DNA from: Azotobacter paspali
GTDB taxonomy: Bacteria > Pseudomonadota > Gammaproteobacteria > Pseudomonadales > Pseudomonadaceae
NCBI RefSeq assembly: GCF_042434745.1
Contig: NZ_JBHLSS010000076.1
Reading direction: 5' to 3' (one strand)
DNA: 64,000 nt
In this document: positions 7,042 through 16,878 of the stretch, piece after piece
Position numbering within the stretch: the first letter of the stretch is position 1
How the letters are laid out: each line of letters opens with the position of its first letter
Position numbers and translations under genes: made by a program
Notes under the pieces: generated by a model
What the model saw: the letters and a program-made list of their open reading frames with translations, nothing else
What the model was told of the DNA's origin: nothing
Databases searched by the model: none

Positions 7042-8373
7042 TTGGACTGGCAAACCCTATTGACCCGAGAACGCCTGGGCAAATCGGTGCACAGCATCGA
7101 TGAACTGGGCCGCAGCCCTTTCCACAAGGACCACGACCGCATCATCTTTTCCGGAGCTTTCCGCCGCCTGGGCCGCAAAACCCAGGTGCACCCGGTGTCC
7201 AGCAACGACCATATCCATACCCGCCTGACCCATTCCCTGGAAGTCAGTTGCGTCGGCCGCTCGCTAGGCATGCGGGTCGGCGAGGTGCTGCGCGACACCC
7301 TACCGGAATGGTGCGGCCCCGCCGACCTCGGCATGGTTGTCCAATCGGCCTGCTTGGCTCACGACATCGGCAACCCGCCGTTCGGCCATTCCGGCGAGGA
7401 TGCCATCCGCCACTGGTTCCACCAGGCCGCCGGACGCGGCTGGCTGGACGGCATGAGCGACGCGGAACGCAACGACTTCCTGCATTTCGAGGGCAACGCC
7501 CAAGGCTTTCGCGTACTCACCCAACTGGAATACCACCAGTTCGACGGCGGCACCCGTCTGACCTACGCCACCCTCGGCGCCTACCTCAAATACCCTTGGG
7601 CATCGCGCTACGCACAGGCCCCCGGCTACAAGAAACACAAGTTCGGCTGCTACCAGAGCGAACTGCCGCTGCTCGAACAGATCGCCGAGAAACTCGGCAT
7701 GCCCAAGCAGGGCGAGCAGCGCTGGGCGCGGCATCCGCTGGTCTATCTAATGGAGGCGGCGGACGACATCTGCTACGCGCTGATCGACCTGGAAGACGGC
7801 CTGGAAATGGAGCTTTTGGATTACTCCGAGGTCGAGGCCCTGCTGCTCGGCTTGGTCGGCGACGACCTGCCGGAATCCTACCGCCAGCTCGGTCCGCGCG
7901 ACTCGCGGCGGCGCAAACTGGCGATCTTGCGCGGCAAGGCCATCGAGCACCTGACCAACGCGGCGGCCCGCGCCTTCGTCGAGCAGCAGAAGGCCCTGCT
8001 CGAAGGCAGCCTGGCCGGCGACCTGGTCGAACACATGCACGGACCGGCCAAGGATTGCGTGCTACAGGCCAAGCGCGTCGCCCGCGAGAAGATCTTCCAC
8101 GACAAGCGCAAGACCCTCCACGAGATCGGCGCCTACACCACCCTGGAGATCCTGCTCGACGCCTTCTGCGGCGCGGCGCTGGAGCAGCACGGCGGCAGGC
8201 GGACATCGTTCAAGAATCGGCGCATCCTCGACCTACTTGGCAACAACGCACCGGACCCGCGGTGGCCGCTATACCACGCCTTCCTGCGCACGATCGACTT
8301 CATCGCCGGCATGACCGACGGTTACGCCACCGAGATGGCCCGGCAAATGACCGGCCTTTCCGGTCCCGCGTAG
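7042..8373 (+). CDS. dgt: Deoxyguanosinetriphosphate triphosphohydrolase-like protein
   Basis: The 443-aa HD-domain enzyme is predicted to split dNTPs into deoxynucleoside and triphosphate. The metal site is visible: TRLTHSLEVS, LAHDIGNPPFGHSGEDA (HD pair and second His), and later MEAADDICYALIDLEDG with the conserved Asp. FRVLTQLEYHQF and DGGTRLTYATLGAYLKYPW are typical of the family. The start is a TTG at 7042 behind GAGGAA; no in-frame ATG gives the expected N-terminus WQTLLTRERLG. It sits in the same neighbourhood relative to yqjD-like genes and dacB as in Pseudomonas. Confidence 0.92.
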   Translation: MDWQTLLTRERLGKSVHSIDELGRSPFHKDHDRIIFSGAFRRLGRKTQVHPVSSNDHIHTRLTHSLEVSCVGRSLGMRVGEVLRDTLPEWCGPADLGMVVQSACLAHDIGNPPFGHSGEDAIRHWFHQAAGRGWLDGMSDAERNDFLHFEGNAQGFRVLTQLEYHQFDGGTRLTYATLGAYLKYPWASRYAQAPGYKKHKFGCYQSELPLLEQIAEKLGMPKQGEQRWARHPLVYLMEAADDICYALIDLEDGLEMELLDYSEVEALLLGLVGDDLPESYRQLGPRDSRRRKLAILRGKAIEHLTNAAARAFVEQQKALLEGSLAGDLVEHMHGPAKDCVLQAKRVAREKIFHDKRKTLHEIGAYTTLEILLDAFCGAALEQHGGRRTSFKNRRILDLLGNNAPDPRWPLYHAFLRTIDFIAGMTDGYATEMARQMTGLSGPA

Positions 8374-8427
8374 GAGCCCACCGGCCCGGACCGCCCGGCC
8401 GCTCCGTAGAAGGAAGGAACGCAGCCG

Positions 8428-9489
8428 ATGCTCCGCTTTTTGCCCTCCCGACACCGCTGGACGGCCACCCCCGCCTGGGGAGCGGCCATCGTCGCCGGCC
8501 TCGGCTGCGCCCTGCCCCTATTGCTCGGGCTGTTCAGCGGCCACTCCGGATTTCTCTGGGCCTCGATCGGTGCCTTCCTCGCCGCCCAGGCCGACCCCCT
8601 GCACCGCTTCGGCATGCTGCGCATGCTCCTGCTGACCCTGCTCGGCGCCTGCAGCGCGGGCCTGGGCTTCTGGTCCGCACCCGGCCCGCTCGAGAGCCTG
8701 CTGGTCTTCGCCACCGGTGGCCTGCTACTCGCCTGGCTGCAGCGCTTCGGCCGCGAGGCCGGCAAGCTGGGTCTCGGCATGCTGATCTGCCTGTGTCTCG
8801 GCCAGGGCCAGCAGTGCCTGGGCAGCATGCCCAATCCCTATGCCGTGGCCACCCTGTTCACCCTCGGCGGCCTCTGGGCGACCCTGCTCGCCTTCAGCCT
8901 GCGTGGCCTGCACGGCCTGCGCCTGTGGCCCTACATGCCACACCTGCCCAGCGTGCTGAAGGTGCTGCGCCGGCATGCGCTGCGCCTGCCGCAACCGCAA
9001 TGGCGGCTCTATGCCCTGGGCTGCGCCACGGTCTGCGGCCTCGCCGGGCTGCTTGTCAATCTGTCCGGACAGCCGCGCGGCCACTGGCTGACCGTGGCGG
9101 TGGTCGCCAGCTTGCAGATCGACCTCAAGGGCCGGCTGCCGCGCGCCCTCAAGATCGCCCTGACCGTCCTGCTCACCACCGGCCTGCTGGTGCTGCTCGG
9201 CCACGGCCTGCGGAACCCGGCGCAAATGGTCGCCCTGGCGCTGTCGCTGATCCTGCTCAACCGCGCCTTCCAGGTCGGCCGCTACAGCCTCTACGTGCTG
9301 CAGATGGGCTTCTGCATTTTGCTGCTGGCCGAGAGCCTGGCGCAGGACTGGCAATTGAGCCGCGAGCGGCTGATCAGCAGCCTGATCGGTGCGCTGCTGG
9401 CTCTGCTGGTGGCGCTTTCCCTGCATATCCGCCGCCGTCTGGGCGGCTGGCACGCCGACTGCACCGACACGGATGCACTACCGCGCTGA
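8428..9489 (+). CDS. FUSC-family integral membrane protein
   Basis: The 353-aa protein has two blocks of hydrophobic helices. The first (residues ~15-165) includes WGAAIVAGLGCALPLLLGLF. The second (~200-345) includes YALGCATVCGLAGLLVNL and ALKIALTVLLTTGLLVLLGHG. A polar linker lies around 170-200. The second block carries RGHWLTVAVVASLQIDLKG, the aromatic/acid-efflux (fusaric acid resistance) signature. These proteins resemble AaeB/YccS inner-membrane transporters, usually larger; this is a compact form without a large cytoplasmic domain. The substrate is unknown. Confidence 0.82.
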   Translation: MLRFLPSRHRWTATPAWGAAIVAGLGCALPLLLGLFSGHSGFLWASIGAFLAAQADPLHRFGMLRMLLLTLLGACSAGLGFWSAPGPLESLLVFATGGLLLAWLQRFGREAGKLGLGMLICLCLGQGQQCLGSMPNPYAVATLFTLGGLWATLLAFSLRGLHGLRLWPYMPHLPSVLKVLRRHALRLPQPQWRLYALGCATVCGLAGLLVNLSGQPRGHWLTVAVVASLQIDLKGRLPRALKIALTVLLTTGLLVLLGHGLRNPAQMVALALSLILLNRAFQVGRYSLYVLQMGFCILLLAESLAQDWQLSRERLISSLIGALLALLVALSLHIRRRLGGWHADCTDTDALPR

Positions 9490-9614
9490 GCCGGCGACGG
9501 ATGACCTTGCGCATCGGCCGCCTCGCTTCGGGCATAATGCGAGCCCGTTGCCGGAAGTAGCCGGACCCTTCACCCATTTCGCATCGTAAGCCCTGAGTCG
9601 GAGGGGCACCTTTG

Positions 9615-11075
9615 ATGATTGCAACCTTACGCCGGCTGGCTATTGCCAACCTGCTGCTACTGCTCGCACTGTCGGCGAGCGCGGCCCAGATCAACACCAC
9701 GCTGCCGAAGAGTGTCCAGCAGGCGCTGAGCGCCCACAAACTCCCGGGCGACGCCCTATCCCTGGTGGTACTGCCACTCACCGGACCCGGCGTCCCGACC
9801 TACTTCAATGCCGACGTGCCCCTGAATCCGGCCTCGACCATGAAGCTGGTGACCACCTACGCCGCCCTAGAACTGCTCGGCCCGACCCACAAGTGGCATA
9901 CCGAGTTCTACGCCGACGGCCCGCTGCAGGGCGGCGTGCTGAATGGCAACCTGTACCTTAAAGGCGGCGGCGACCCCAAGCTGAACATGGAAAGGCTGTG
10001 GCTGCTGATGCGCGACCTGCGCGCCAATGGCGTGCGCGAAGTGCGCGGTGACCTGGTGCTCGACCGCAGCCACTTCGTGCAGCCCCATCTGCCCTCTTTC
10101 AACGACGACGGCGGCGACAGCAACAGGCCCTTCCTGGTCGAGCCCGACTCCCTGCTGATCAACCTCAAGGCTCTGCGCTTCATCGCCCGTGCCGAGCCCG
10201 GCAAGGTACAGATCAGCATCGAGCCGCCGATCGCCGGCATGAGCATCGACAATCAGGTGCAAGCGCTGCCGGCCGGCGCCTGTCCGGACTGGCCGGACGT
10301 GCGCTACAACCTGGTCCCGCAGCAGAGCGGCTACAGCATGGTGGTCACCGGCAAGCTACCGGCCGGCTGCAGCGCGCAGAGCTATATCGCCCCGCTCGAC
10401 CATCAGACCTATGCCGCCGGCGCCGTGCGCGCCATCTGGCAGGAGCTGGGCGGCAGCATCCGCGGACAGGACCGCGTCGGCAACGTGCCCCGGCAGGCGC
10501 AGTTGCTGGTTCGCGCCTCCTCGCCGGACATGGTCGAGATCATTCGCGACATCAACAAGTTCAGCAACAACACCATGGCCCGGCAGTTGTTCCTCAGCAT
10601 CGGCCGGCAGTACCGCAACGGCACCGATGCCGACGACGCCCAGGCGGCTTACCGCGCGGTGCGCCAGTGGATGACGCGCAAGGGCATCGACCCGCGGCAT
10701 CTGGTGATGGAGAACGGTTCCGGCCTGTCGCGGACCGAACGGATCAGCGCCCGGGAAATGGCCGAAATGCTCAAGGCCGCCTGGCACAGCCCCTACGCCG
10801 CCGAGTTCATCGCCTCCATGCCGCTGGTAGCGATGGACGGCACCATGCGCAAGCGCCTGCGCCGCACGCCTCTGGTCGGCGAGGCGCACATCAAGACCGG
10901 CACCTTGAACACCGTGCGCGCCATCTCCGGCTTCAGCCGCGACCAGAACGGCGACACCTGGGCGGTGGTCGCCATCCTCAACCACGCGCGTCCCTGGGGC
11001 GCCTCGTCGATTCTCGACCAGGTGCTGGTCGACCTGTACCGCCAGCCGAAGTCGTCCACCACAGCCCAGCGCTGA
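9615..11075 (+). CDS. dacB: D-alanyl-D-alanine carboxypeptidase/endopeptidase (PBP4, DacB)
   Basis: The 486-aa periplasmic serine peptidase of the S13 family trims and cleaves peptidoglycan cross-links. The signal peptide (residues 1-24) ends at SASAAQ. The three penicillin-binding motifs are present: SxxK at Ser74-Lys77 (ASTMK), SxN in KFSNNTMARQ, and KTG in AHIKTGTL. A large inserted domain separates SxxK from SxN, as expected for PBP4. The ATG at 9615 is chosen; the TTG one codon earlier is less likely. A GC hairpin with a pyrimidine tail (about 11084-11110) follows the stop, between convergent dacB and rlmL. Confidence 0.93.
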   Translation: MIATLRRLAIANLLLLLALSASAAQINTTLPKSVQQALSAHKLPGDALSLVVLPLTGPGVPTYFNADVPLNPASTMKLVTTYAALELLGPTHKWHTEFYADGPLQGGVLNGNLYLKGGGDPKLNMERLWLLMRDLRANGVREVRGDLVLDRSHFVQPHLPSFNDDGGDSNRPFLVEPDSLLINLKALRFIARAEPGKVQISIEPPIAGMSIDNQVQALPAGACPDWPDVRYNLVPQQSGYSMVVTGKLPAGCSAQSYIAPLDHQTYAAGAVRAIWQELGGSIRGQDRVGNVPRQAQLLVRASSPDMVEIIRDINKFSNNTMARQLFLSIGRQYRNGTDADDAQAAYRAVRQWMTRKGIDPRHLVMENGSGLSRTERISAREMAEMLKAAWHSPYAAEFIASMPLVAMDGTMRKRLRRTPLVGEAHIKTGTLNTVRAISGFSRDQNGDTWAVVAILNHARPWGASSILDQVLVDLYRQPKSSTTAQR

Positions 11076-11115
11076 CCCCCGACGGCCGCTCTCCCGGCGG
11101 GGCGGCCCGCTTTCC

Positions 11116-13332
11116 TCAATCCCGCTGTTTCGCCTGCAGCCGCCAAGCCCGGTGGATCTTCGGGTTGCGGACGAAATCCGGGTCCAGGGTCTGCGCGCTG
11201 ATCTCCTCCAGCGCATAGCGCTGTGCGAGCAGCGGATCGAGCTGGAATTTGCGGAAGTTGTTGGAGAAATACAGCACCCCGCCCCTGGCCAAGCGGGCCA
11301 TGGCCAGGTCGAGCAGGCGCGTGTGGTCGCGCTGTACGTCGAACACCCCCTCCATGCGCTTGGAATTGGAGAAGGTCGGCGGGTCGATAAAGATCAGCTC
11401 GTACTCGCCGCGGTCGGCGGCCAGCCAGTCCATCACGTCGGCCTGCTCCAGACGGTGCTTTTCGGAGAAGCCGTTCAGCGCTAGGTTGCGCCGCGCCCAG
11501 TCGAGGTAGGTCTTCGACAGATCGACGCTGGTGGTGCCACGCGCGCCGCCCTTGGCCGCGTGCACGGTGGCTGTCGCCGTGTAACAGAATAGGTTGAGGA
11601 AGCGCTTGCCGGCCGCCTCGCGCTGGATGCGCAGGCGCAGCGGACGATGATCGAGGAACAGCCCGGTATCCAGGTAGTCGGTGAGATTGACCAGAAGCCT
11701 CACGCCGCCCTCGCCGACCTCCATGAAACGCCCCTGCTGATCCTGGCGCCCGTACTGCCTGCTGCCGGCCTGGCGCTCGCGACGCTTGATCACCACGCGC
11801 GCCGGATCGATGTCCAGCGCCTGGGGAATCGCCGCCAGGGCGTCGAGCAGACGCACCTGGGCCTTTTCCGGATCGACCGAGCGCGGCGGCGCGTACTCCT
11901 GCACATGCACCCAGTCGCGGTACAGGTCCACCGCCAGGGCGTATTCCGGCATGTCGGCGTCGTACAGCCGATAGCACTCGATGCCTTCGCGGCGCGCCCA
12001 CTTGCCCAGGCTCTTGAAGTTCTTCTGCAAGCGGTTGGCGAACATCCGCCCGCCCTCGGAGAGCCGCGCCGGCGCGCTGCGCACCGCCGGCGGCCGCTCC
12101 ACCAGTTGCCCGCCGATCATCCGCGCATCGCCCGGCGCCGGCTCGCTGCGGTCGGTGACGAACTGCTCCGGCACTACCTTGAACAGCAGCAGCTTGCACA
12201 GCAGCGCGCCGTTCCAGAAGGCGTACTGCTTGTGGCTGCGGATGCCCATGCGTCTGCCCAGCTCCGGCGCCCCGGTGAACACCGCCGCCTCCCAGCCCTC
12301 GCAACGGCCGCGCAGGCGCTCACCGAGATGCTGGTAGAGATAGAGCAGGCTGGCCGGATCGCCCAGGCGCTCGCCGTAGGGCGGGTTGCACACCACCAGA
12401 CCGGTCTGGCCACGGTCCGGGTGCGGCTCGAAGGTGGCCAGTTCGCCCTGGTAGACCCGGATCCAGCCGTCCAGCCCGGCGCGCTCGATATTGTTGCGCG
12501 CCGGCTGGATCAGCCGGGGATCGGCCTCGTAGCCGCGAATCCACAGGGGCGGCCGGGCCAGCCCCGCGGCGGCGCGCTCCTCGGCCTCGGCATGCAACTT
12601 CTTCCACAGTGCCGGGACATGTCCCAGCCAGTTGCCGAAGCCCCAGCGCTCGCGCCGCAGGTTGGGCGCGAGGTCGGCGGCCATCATTCCCGCCTCGACC
12701 AGGAAGGTGCCGACCCCGCACATGGGGTCGACCAGCGCGCCCCCCGCGGCGGCGATGCGCGGCCAGCCGGCACGGATCAGGATGGCCGCGGCAAGGTTTT
12801 CCTTGAGCGGCGCTACCCCCTGCTGCAGGCGGTAGCCGCGCTGGTGCAGGCTATAGCCGGAAAGATCGAGGGACAGTACCGCCTCGCCGCGTTCCAAGCG
12901 CAGGTGGATACGCAGATCCGGGTTGAGCTTGTCCACCGAAGGGCGCTGGCCGCTGTGCCGGCGCAACTGGTCAACGATGGCGTCCTTGACTTTGAGCGCA
13001 CCGAAATGGCTGTTGTCGATGCCCGAGCCATGACCGTTGAACTCCACCGCCAGGCTGCCGCTCGGCAACAGGTGATCCTGCCAGTCGAACGTCTGCACGC
13101 CCTGGTACAGTTCGTCGGGACTGCCCACCGGAAAGCGTCCGAGTACCAGCAGCACACGGTTGGCCAGACGCGACCAAAGGCACAGCCGGTAGGCGGTTTC
13201 CAGGTCGCCCAGGCCCCGCACCCCGGCGACCTGCTCGCGGACCTCGGCCAGGCCCAAGCCGACCGCCTCCTCGGCGAGCAGACCTTCCAGGCTCTTCGGG
13301 CAGGTGAGAACGAGTTCATAACGATCCGACAT
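11116..13332 (-). CDS. rlmL: Bifunctional 23S rRNA methyltransferase RlmKL
   Basis: The 738-aa fusion begins MSDRYELVLTCPKSLEGLLAE. The N-terminal part has a THUMP region (about 45-155) and a class I methyltransferase with LVDPMCGVGTFLVEAG and the NPPYGERLG catalytic motif: the RlmL half (m2G2445). The C-terminal part has FLNLFCYTATATVHAAKGGA and IFIDPPTFSNSKRMEG: the RlmK half (m7G2069). Numbers are E. coli 23S positions. The start is the ATG at 13332; the frame remains open upstream but loses protein character. It lies tail-to-tail with dacB and upstream of rmf, the Pseudomonas arrangement. Confidence 0.95.
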   Translation of the reverse strand: MSDRYELVLTCPKSLEGLLAEEAVGLGLAEVREQVAGVRGLGDLETAYRLCLWSRLANRVLLVLGRFPVGSPDELYQGVQTFDWQDHLLPSGSLAVEFNGHGSGIDNSHFGALKVKDAIVDQLRRHSGQRPSVDKLNPDLRIHLRLERGEAVLSLDLSGYSLHQRGYRLQQGVAPLKENLAAAILIRAGWPRIAAAGGALVDPMCGVGTFLVEAGMMAADLAPNLRRERWGFGNWLGHVPALWKKLHAEAEERAAAGLARPPLWIRGYEADPRLIQPARNNIERAGLDGWIRVYQGELATFEPHPDRGQTGLVVCNPPYGERLGDPASLLYLYQHLGERLRGRCEGWEAAVFTGAPELGRRMGIRSHKQYAFWNGALLCKLLLFKVVPEQFVTDRSEPAPGDARMIGGQLVERPPAVRSAPARLSEGGRMFANRLQKNFKSLGKWARREGIECYRLYDADMPEYALAVDLYRDWVHVQEYAPPRSVDPEKAQVRLLDALAAIPQALDIDPARVVIKRRERQAGSRQYGRQDQQGRFMEVGEGGVRLLVNLTDYLDTGLFLDHRPLRLRIQREAAGKRFLNLFCYTATATVHAAKGGARGTTSVDLSKTYLDWARRNLALNGFSEKHRLEQADVMDWLAADRGEYELIFIDPPTFSNSKRMEGVFDVQRDHTRLLDLAMARLARGGVLYFSNNFRKFQLDPLLAQRYALEEISAQTLDPDFVRNPKIHRAWRLQAKQRD

Positions 13333-13745
13333 GGGAGTCTTCCAGTGCCTCAGGCAGTTAGCGCGTGCCTGCTGGCACGCCTTTTGATTTTGACAGACCC
13401 GCAATGTGACACTTTGTCGCATGTCTTCAGCAGGCGACGCGGGGTCCATGGGCGGCGGCACCTACTCGCCGCTCGGCCTAAAAGGCCCGTAACTAGAGGG
13501 GTTTTAGCAGGCCAGCGGCCATTTTCCGTGATTTTTTTATCGCCTGGCAGCCGGAAAAGTTTCTTTCTTATGACAAAACAGTCATTCACAGGCCAGAACC
13601 TATTGGATAGAAATCGATCAGTCCCCCGCCGCAACGGTGGGGGGAGAAACCGCGACGCCGGCAGCGGTTTCGTCGGCAGCCAAGGCCGCCAGGTCTCGCC
13701 ATGAGGCCAATGGGACATAACAGTCAACAGTGAGGGCAACACCCT
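13333..13745. other. Divergent promoter region of rlmL and rmf
   Basis: About 410 bases between divergent rlmL and rmf. The region is locally richer in A/T (for example GTGATTTTTTTATCGCC near 13530 and GATAGAAATCGATCA near 13605) than its surroundings, as expected of promoter DNA for the growth-phase gene rmf. I do not assign specific boxes. Confidence 0.4.
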
Positions 13746-13961
13746 ATGAGAAGACTTAAGCGTGATCCGTTGGAACGGGCTTTTCTGCGTGGTTATCAGA
13801 ACGGTATTCATGGCAAATCCCGCGAACTCTGTCCCTTCACCCACCCTGCGACTCGACAGGCCTGGCTCAATGGCTGGCGCGAGGGCCGCGCTGACAACTG
13901 GGACGGCCTCACCGGCACGGCGGGTATCCATCGCCTGAACCAACTGCGTGCCGTAGGCTGA
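13746..13961 (+). CDS. rmf: Ribosome modulation factor
   Basis: The 71-aa basic protein begins MRRLKRDPLERAFLRGYQNG and contains IHGKSRELCPF and RQAWLNGWREGRADNWDGL, the conserved RMF segments. RMF dimerises 70S ribosomes into inactive 100S particles in stationary phase. The E. coli protein is 55 aa; this longer C-terminal tail (TAGIHRLNQLRAVG) is typical of pseudomonads. A strong terminator follows. It pairs functionally with the HPF/RaiA-like gene at 52284 in this window. Confidence 0.96.
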   Translation: MRRLKRDPLERAFLRGYQNGIHGKSRELCPFTHPATRQAWLNGWREGRADNWDGLTGTAGIHRLNQLRAVG

Positions 13962-14022
13962 CGGGGGATCACGGCATTCTCTCATCTCGACGCCCAGCGC
14001 GGGCGCCGGGCCTCAAGACCAC

Positions 14023-14046
14023 AGGGCTCCTTCGGGAGCCCTTTCT
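14023..14046 (+). terminator. Rho-independent terminator after rmf
   Basis: AGGGCTCC, a TTCG-type loop and GGAGCCCT form an eight-pair stem followed by TTCTC. It sits 60 bases past the rmf stop and just before the convergent pyrD stop, so it probably serves rmf. Confidence 0.85.
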
Positions 14047-14055
14047 CGTTGCGGC

Positions 14056-15099
14056 TCAATGCGTCCCGAGCGGCTGCTCGCCCCGCAGCGCGGCGATGGC
14101 CTCCACTGCTTCGCGTATCAGCGCCGGCCCCTTGTAGACGAAGCCGGTATAAATCTGCACCAGGCTGGCTCCGGCGGCGATCTTTTCCGCCGCGTGGCGC
14201 CCTTCGGTGATGCCGCCGACCGCGACGATCGGCAGCCTTCCGCCCAGTTCCCCGGCCAGCACCCGCACCGCATGGGTACTCTTCTCGCGCACCGGCGCAC
14301 CAGATAACCCGCCGGCCTCGCCGGCATGCGCCAGCCCCTCGACGCCCTCGCGGCCGAGAGTGGTGTTGGTGGCGATCACCGCGTCCATGCCGGTATCCAG
14401 CAGCGCCCGGGCGACCTGCACGGTCTCCTCGTCGCTCATGTCCGGGGCGATCTTGATCGCCAGCGGCACGCGCCGGCCGTGGCGCCCGGCCAGTTTCTCC
14501 TGGCGCAGGCGCAAGGCTTCGAGCAGTTGTCTGAGCGAGTCGCCGAACTGCAGGCTGCGCAGGCCGGGAGTGTTCGGCGAGCTGACGTTGACCGTCACGT
14601 AGCTGGCATGGGTGTAGACCTTGTCCAGGCAGATCAGGTAGTCGTCCACCGCCCGCTCCACGGGGGTATCGAAATTCTTGCCGATGTTGATACCGAGCAC
14701 GCCGCTGTAGCGTGCCGCCCGGACCTGCGCCAGCAGATGGTCGACACCCAGGTTGTTGAAGCCCATGCGGTTGACGATCGCCTCGGCCTGCGGCAGACGG
14801 AACAGCCGCGGCCTGGGGTTGCCCGGCTGCGGCCGGGGCGTCACGGTGCCGATCTCGACGAAGCCGAAACCCAGTTGGGCGAAGCCGTCGATGGCGTCGC
14901 CGTTCTTGTCCAGTCCGGCGGCGAGGCCGACCGGATTAGGGAAGTCCAGCCCCATCACCCGTACCGGCAGGCTCGCCAGCCGGTGGCACAGCAGGCCGTT
15001 GAGACCCAGACGGCCACCGGCCCCGAGCAGATCGATGGTCAGTTCGTGGGCGGTTTCCGGGGAGAGTTTGAACAGCAGCTGGCGGGCCAAGGTGTACAT
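14056..15099 (-). CDS. pyrD: Dihydroorotate dehydrogenase (quinone), class 2
   Basis: The 347-aa membrane-associated flavoenzyme oxidises dihydroorotate to orotate with quinone, the fourth step of pyrimidine synthesis. The amphipathic N-terminus MYTLARQLLFKLSPETAHEL is the class 2 membrane-binding part. NPVGLAAGLDKNGDAIDGF binds FMN. TVNVSSPNTPGLR holds the catalytic serine, and GGLSGAPVR with IVAVGGI and QIYTGFVYKGP form the FMN phosphate end. The ATG at 15099 gives the expected N-terminus. Confidence 0.95.
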   Translation of the reverse strand: MYTLARQLLFKLSPETAHELTIDLLGAGGRLGLNGLLCHRLASLPVRVMGLDFPNPVGLAAGLDKNGDAIDGFAQLGFGFVEIGTVTPRPQPGNPRPRLFRLPQAEAIVNRMGFNNLGVDHLLAQVRAARYSGVLGINIGKNFDTPVERAVDDYLICLDKVYTHASYVTVNVSSPNTPGLRSLQFGDSLRQLLEALRLRQEKLAGRHGRRVPLAIKIAPDMSDEETVQVARALLDTGMDAVIATNTTLGREGVEGLAHAGEAGGLSGAPVREKSTHAVRVLAGELGGRLPIVAVGGITEGRHAAEKIAAGASLVQIYTGFVYKGPALIREAVEAIAALRGEQPLGTH

Positions 15100-15611
15100 G
15101 GGCGGGCTTGACTCGAAGAGTGGCGTGGGGCGGCGATTATAGCCGCGCCGTGCGTATGGACGCATCGATCCTTCCGGAGCGGGGCAATCCCATGAAATGC
15201 CCAGCCAGTGCCGGACAGAAAGATCGCGCGTCGAGCCGTTTCGCTGTTGTCTTCGGCTTTGTTGAGCCGACCGCCTGCCGAGTCTCCTGCAATCTGTCCA
15301 CACGGCAACGGAATCCGGCGCGGCCCCCCGGTAGGCACCTGACCGGTCATCTGCCACACTGCCCGCCTCTACCCGTCAATGGACCGCCCGAGCATGTCTT
15401 TTCTGCCGTCAAGTCTCGTCGCCCTTGTCCATCGCGGGAATGCCCCCGAGTTCCTGCCGCTACCCCGCCGCCATTCGGCGGCCAACGCCTTCGGCGAAGG
15501 GTTACACCGGGCCGGCGCGCCGAACTCGAGCGACTTTCCCGCCGACCTGCCGCCGGCCGCAGACCGCGTGCCCGGCTGAGCCCATCGCCTTATCGCTCCA
15601 AGGAGATGCTC
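15100..15611. other. Intergenic region between divergent pyrD and hydrolase gene
   Basis: About 510 bases. A plus-strand frame stays open through it in phase with the hydrolase, but it is Arg/Pro-rich and lacks conserved protein character, and a good RBS and signal peptide mark the real start at 15612. No RNA gene or repeat was recognised. Confidence 0.4.
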
Positions 15612-16631
15612 ATGAAGGAATCGCCCCTGTCCCGCCGGCTCTACCCCGCCCTGCTGTACCTGGCCCTGCCCGCCGCCATGGCGGCCGACTCCCCCGGCTA
15701 CGGGCCCGAGCTGGAAGGCTTCGACTACCCCCACCCGGTCCGCTACTTCGCCTTCGAGTCCCAGGGCCAGGCGCTGAAGATGGCCTACATGGACGTGCAG
15801 CCGGCCGAACCCAACGGCCATACGCTGGTCCTGCTGCACGGCAAGAATTTCTGCGCGGCGACCTGGGAAGACAGCATCGACGCCCTGACCAAGGCCGGCT
15901 ACCGGGTGGTAGCGCCGGACCAGATCGGCTTCTGCAAGTCCAGCAAGCCGCAGCACTACCAGTACAGCTTTCAGCAACTGGCGGCCAACACTCGGGAGTT
16001 GCTGGAGTCCATCGGCCTCGAACGCTACAGCCTGATGGGCCATTCCATGGGCGGCATGCTCGCCACCCGTTTCGCCCTACTCTATCCCGGTCGACTGGAG
16101 CGCCTGATCCTGGTCAACCCCATTGGCCTTGAGGACTGGAAAGCGCTCGGCGTGCCCTACCGCACGGTGGACCAGTGGTATGCCCACGAACTGCGCACCA
16201 GCGCCGAGGGCATCCGCGACTACCAGCTCGGCACCTATTACGCCGGCCAGTGGCGCCCCGAATTCGACCGCTGGGTAAAGATGCAGGCCGGCCTGTTCCA
16301 GGGGCGGGGCAAAGAGCGCGTGGCGTGGAACTCGGCGCTGACCTACGACATGATCTACACCCAGCCGGTGTACTACGAATTCGAGCAACTGAAGGTGCCG
16401 ACTCTGCTGCTGATCGGCGAGAAGGACAACACCGCCATCGGCAAGGATGCGGCGCCGGCGGAGCTGCGCCCGCGACTCGGCGACTATCCGCGGCTGTCCA
16501 GGGAGGCGGCCGGTCGCATTCCCAAAGCCACCCTGCAGACCTTCGCCGATCTCGGCCATTCTCCGCAGATCCAGGCACCGGAGCGCTTCCACGAGGCGCT
16601 GCTGCAGCAATTGGCCAAACCCGCCGAATGA
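15612..16631 (+). CDS. Secreted alpha/beta-hydrolase (lipase/esterase-like)
   Basis: The 339-aa protein has a signal peptide (residues 1-25, ending LPAAMAADSP). An alpha/beta-hydrolase fold follows: VLLHGKNFCAATWED (oxyanion-hole HG), YSLMGHSMGGMLATRFA (nucleophile Ser in GHSMGG), an acid in LLLIGEKDNTAIG, and His in FADLGHSPQIQAP. These are the features of periplasmic or secreted esterases; the substrate is unknown. AAGGAG lies six bases upstream of the chosen ATG, which fits better than the in-frame ATG two codons earlier. It stands alone. Confidence 0.88.
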   Translation: MKESPLSRRLYPALLYLALPAAMAADSPGYGPELEGFDYPHPVRYFAFESQGQALKMAYMDVQPAEPNGHTLVLLHGKNFCAATWEDSIDALTKAGYRVVAPDQIGFCKSSKPQHYQYSFQQLAANTRELLESIGLERYSLMGHSMGGMLATRFALLYPGRLERLILVNPIGLEDWKALGVPYRTVDQWYAHELRTSAEGIRDYQLGTYYAGQWRPEFDRWVKMQAGLFQGRGKERVAWNSALTYDMIYTQPVYYEFEQLKVPTLLLIGEKDNTAIGKDAAPAELRPRLGDYPRLSREAAGRIPKATLQTFADLGHSPQIQAPERFHEALLQQLAKPAE

Positions 16632-16641
16632 CGGCCGCCCC

Positions 16642-16662
16642 GGGCCGCCGCCGAGGCGGCCC
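16642..16662 (+). terminator. GC hairpin after the secreted hydrolase
   Basis: GGGCCGCC, a five-base loop and GGCGGCCC make an eight-pair stem beginning 10 bases after the stop. No clear T-run follows, so termination efficiency is uncertain. Confidence 0.45.
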
Positions 16663-16878
16663 ATCTCCGGCTGCCGAAAAAACCCGGCCTAGACCCGCTC
16701 CCAGGCAAGAGTTTCCCGAGCTATCTGGCCAAACCTTTTTCCGGTTTCCCGGTCACACGTACGTCCGCCCCAGATTGCGTGGCGGAATGCGCAAAACCGT
16801 TCGCAGCCGCTCATCCGGCCGCGGACGCTCCCCGGAAACCCCAGGGTATGGACGGTACATGACAAGGAGATGTTCGCA

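Noticed and set aside
15108..15611. N-terminal extension of the secreted hydrolase
   Set aside because: A signal peptide and AAGGAG site mark the start at 15612; the upstream part is low-complexity read-through.
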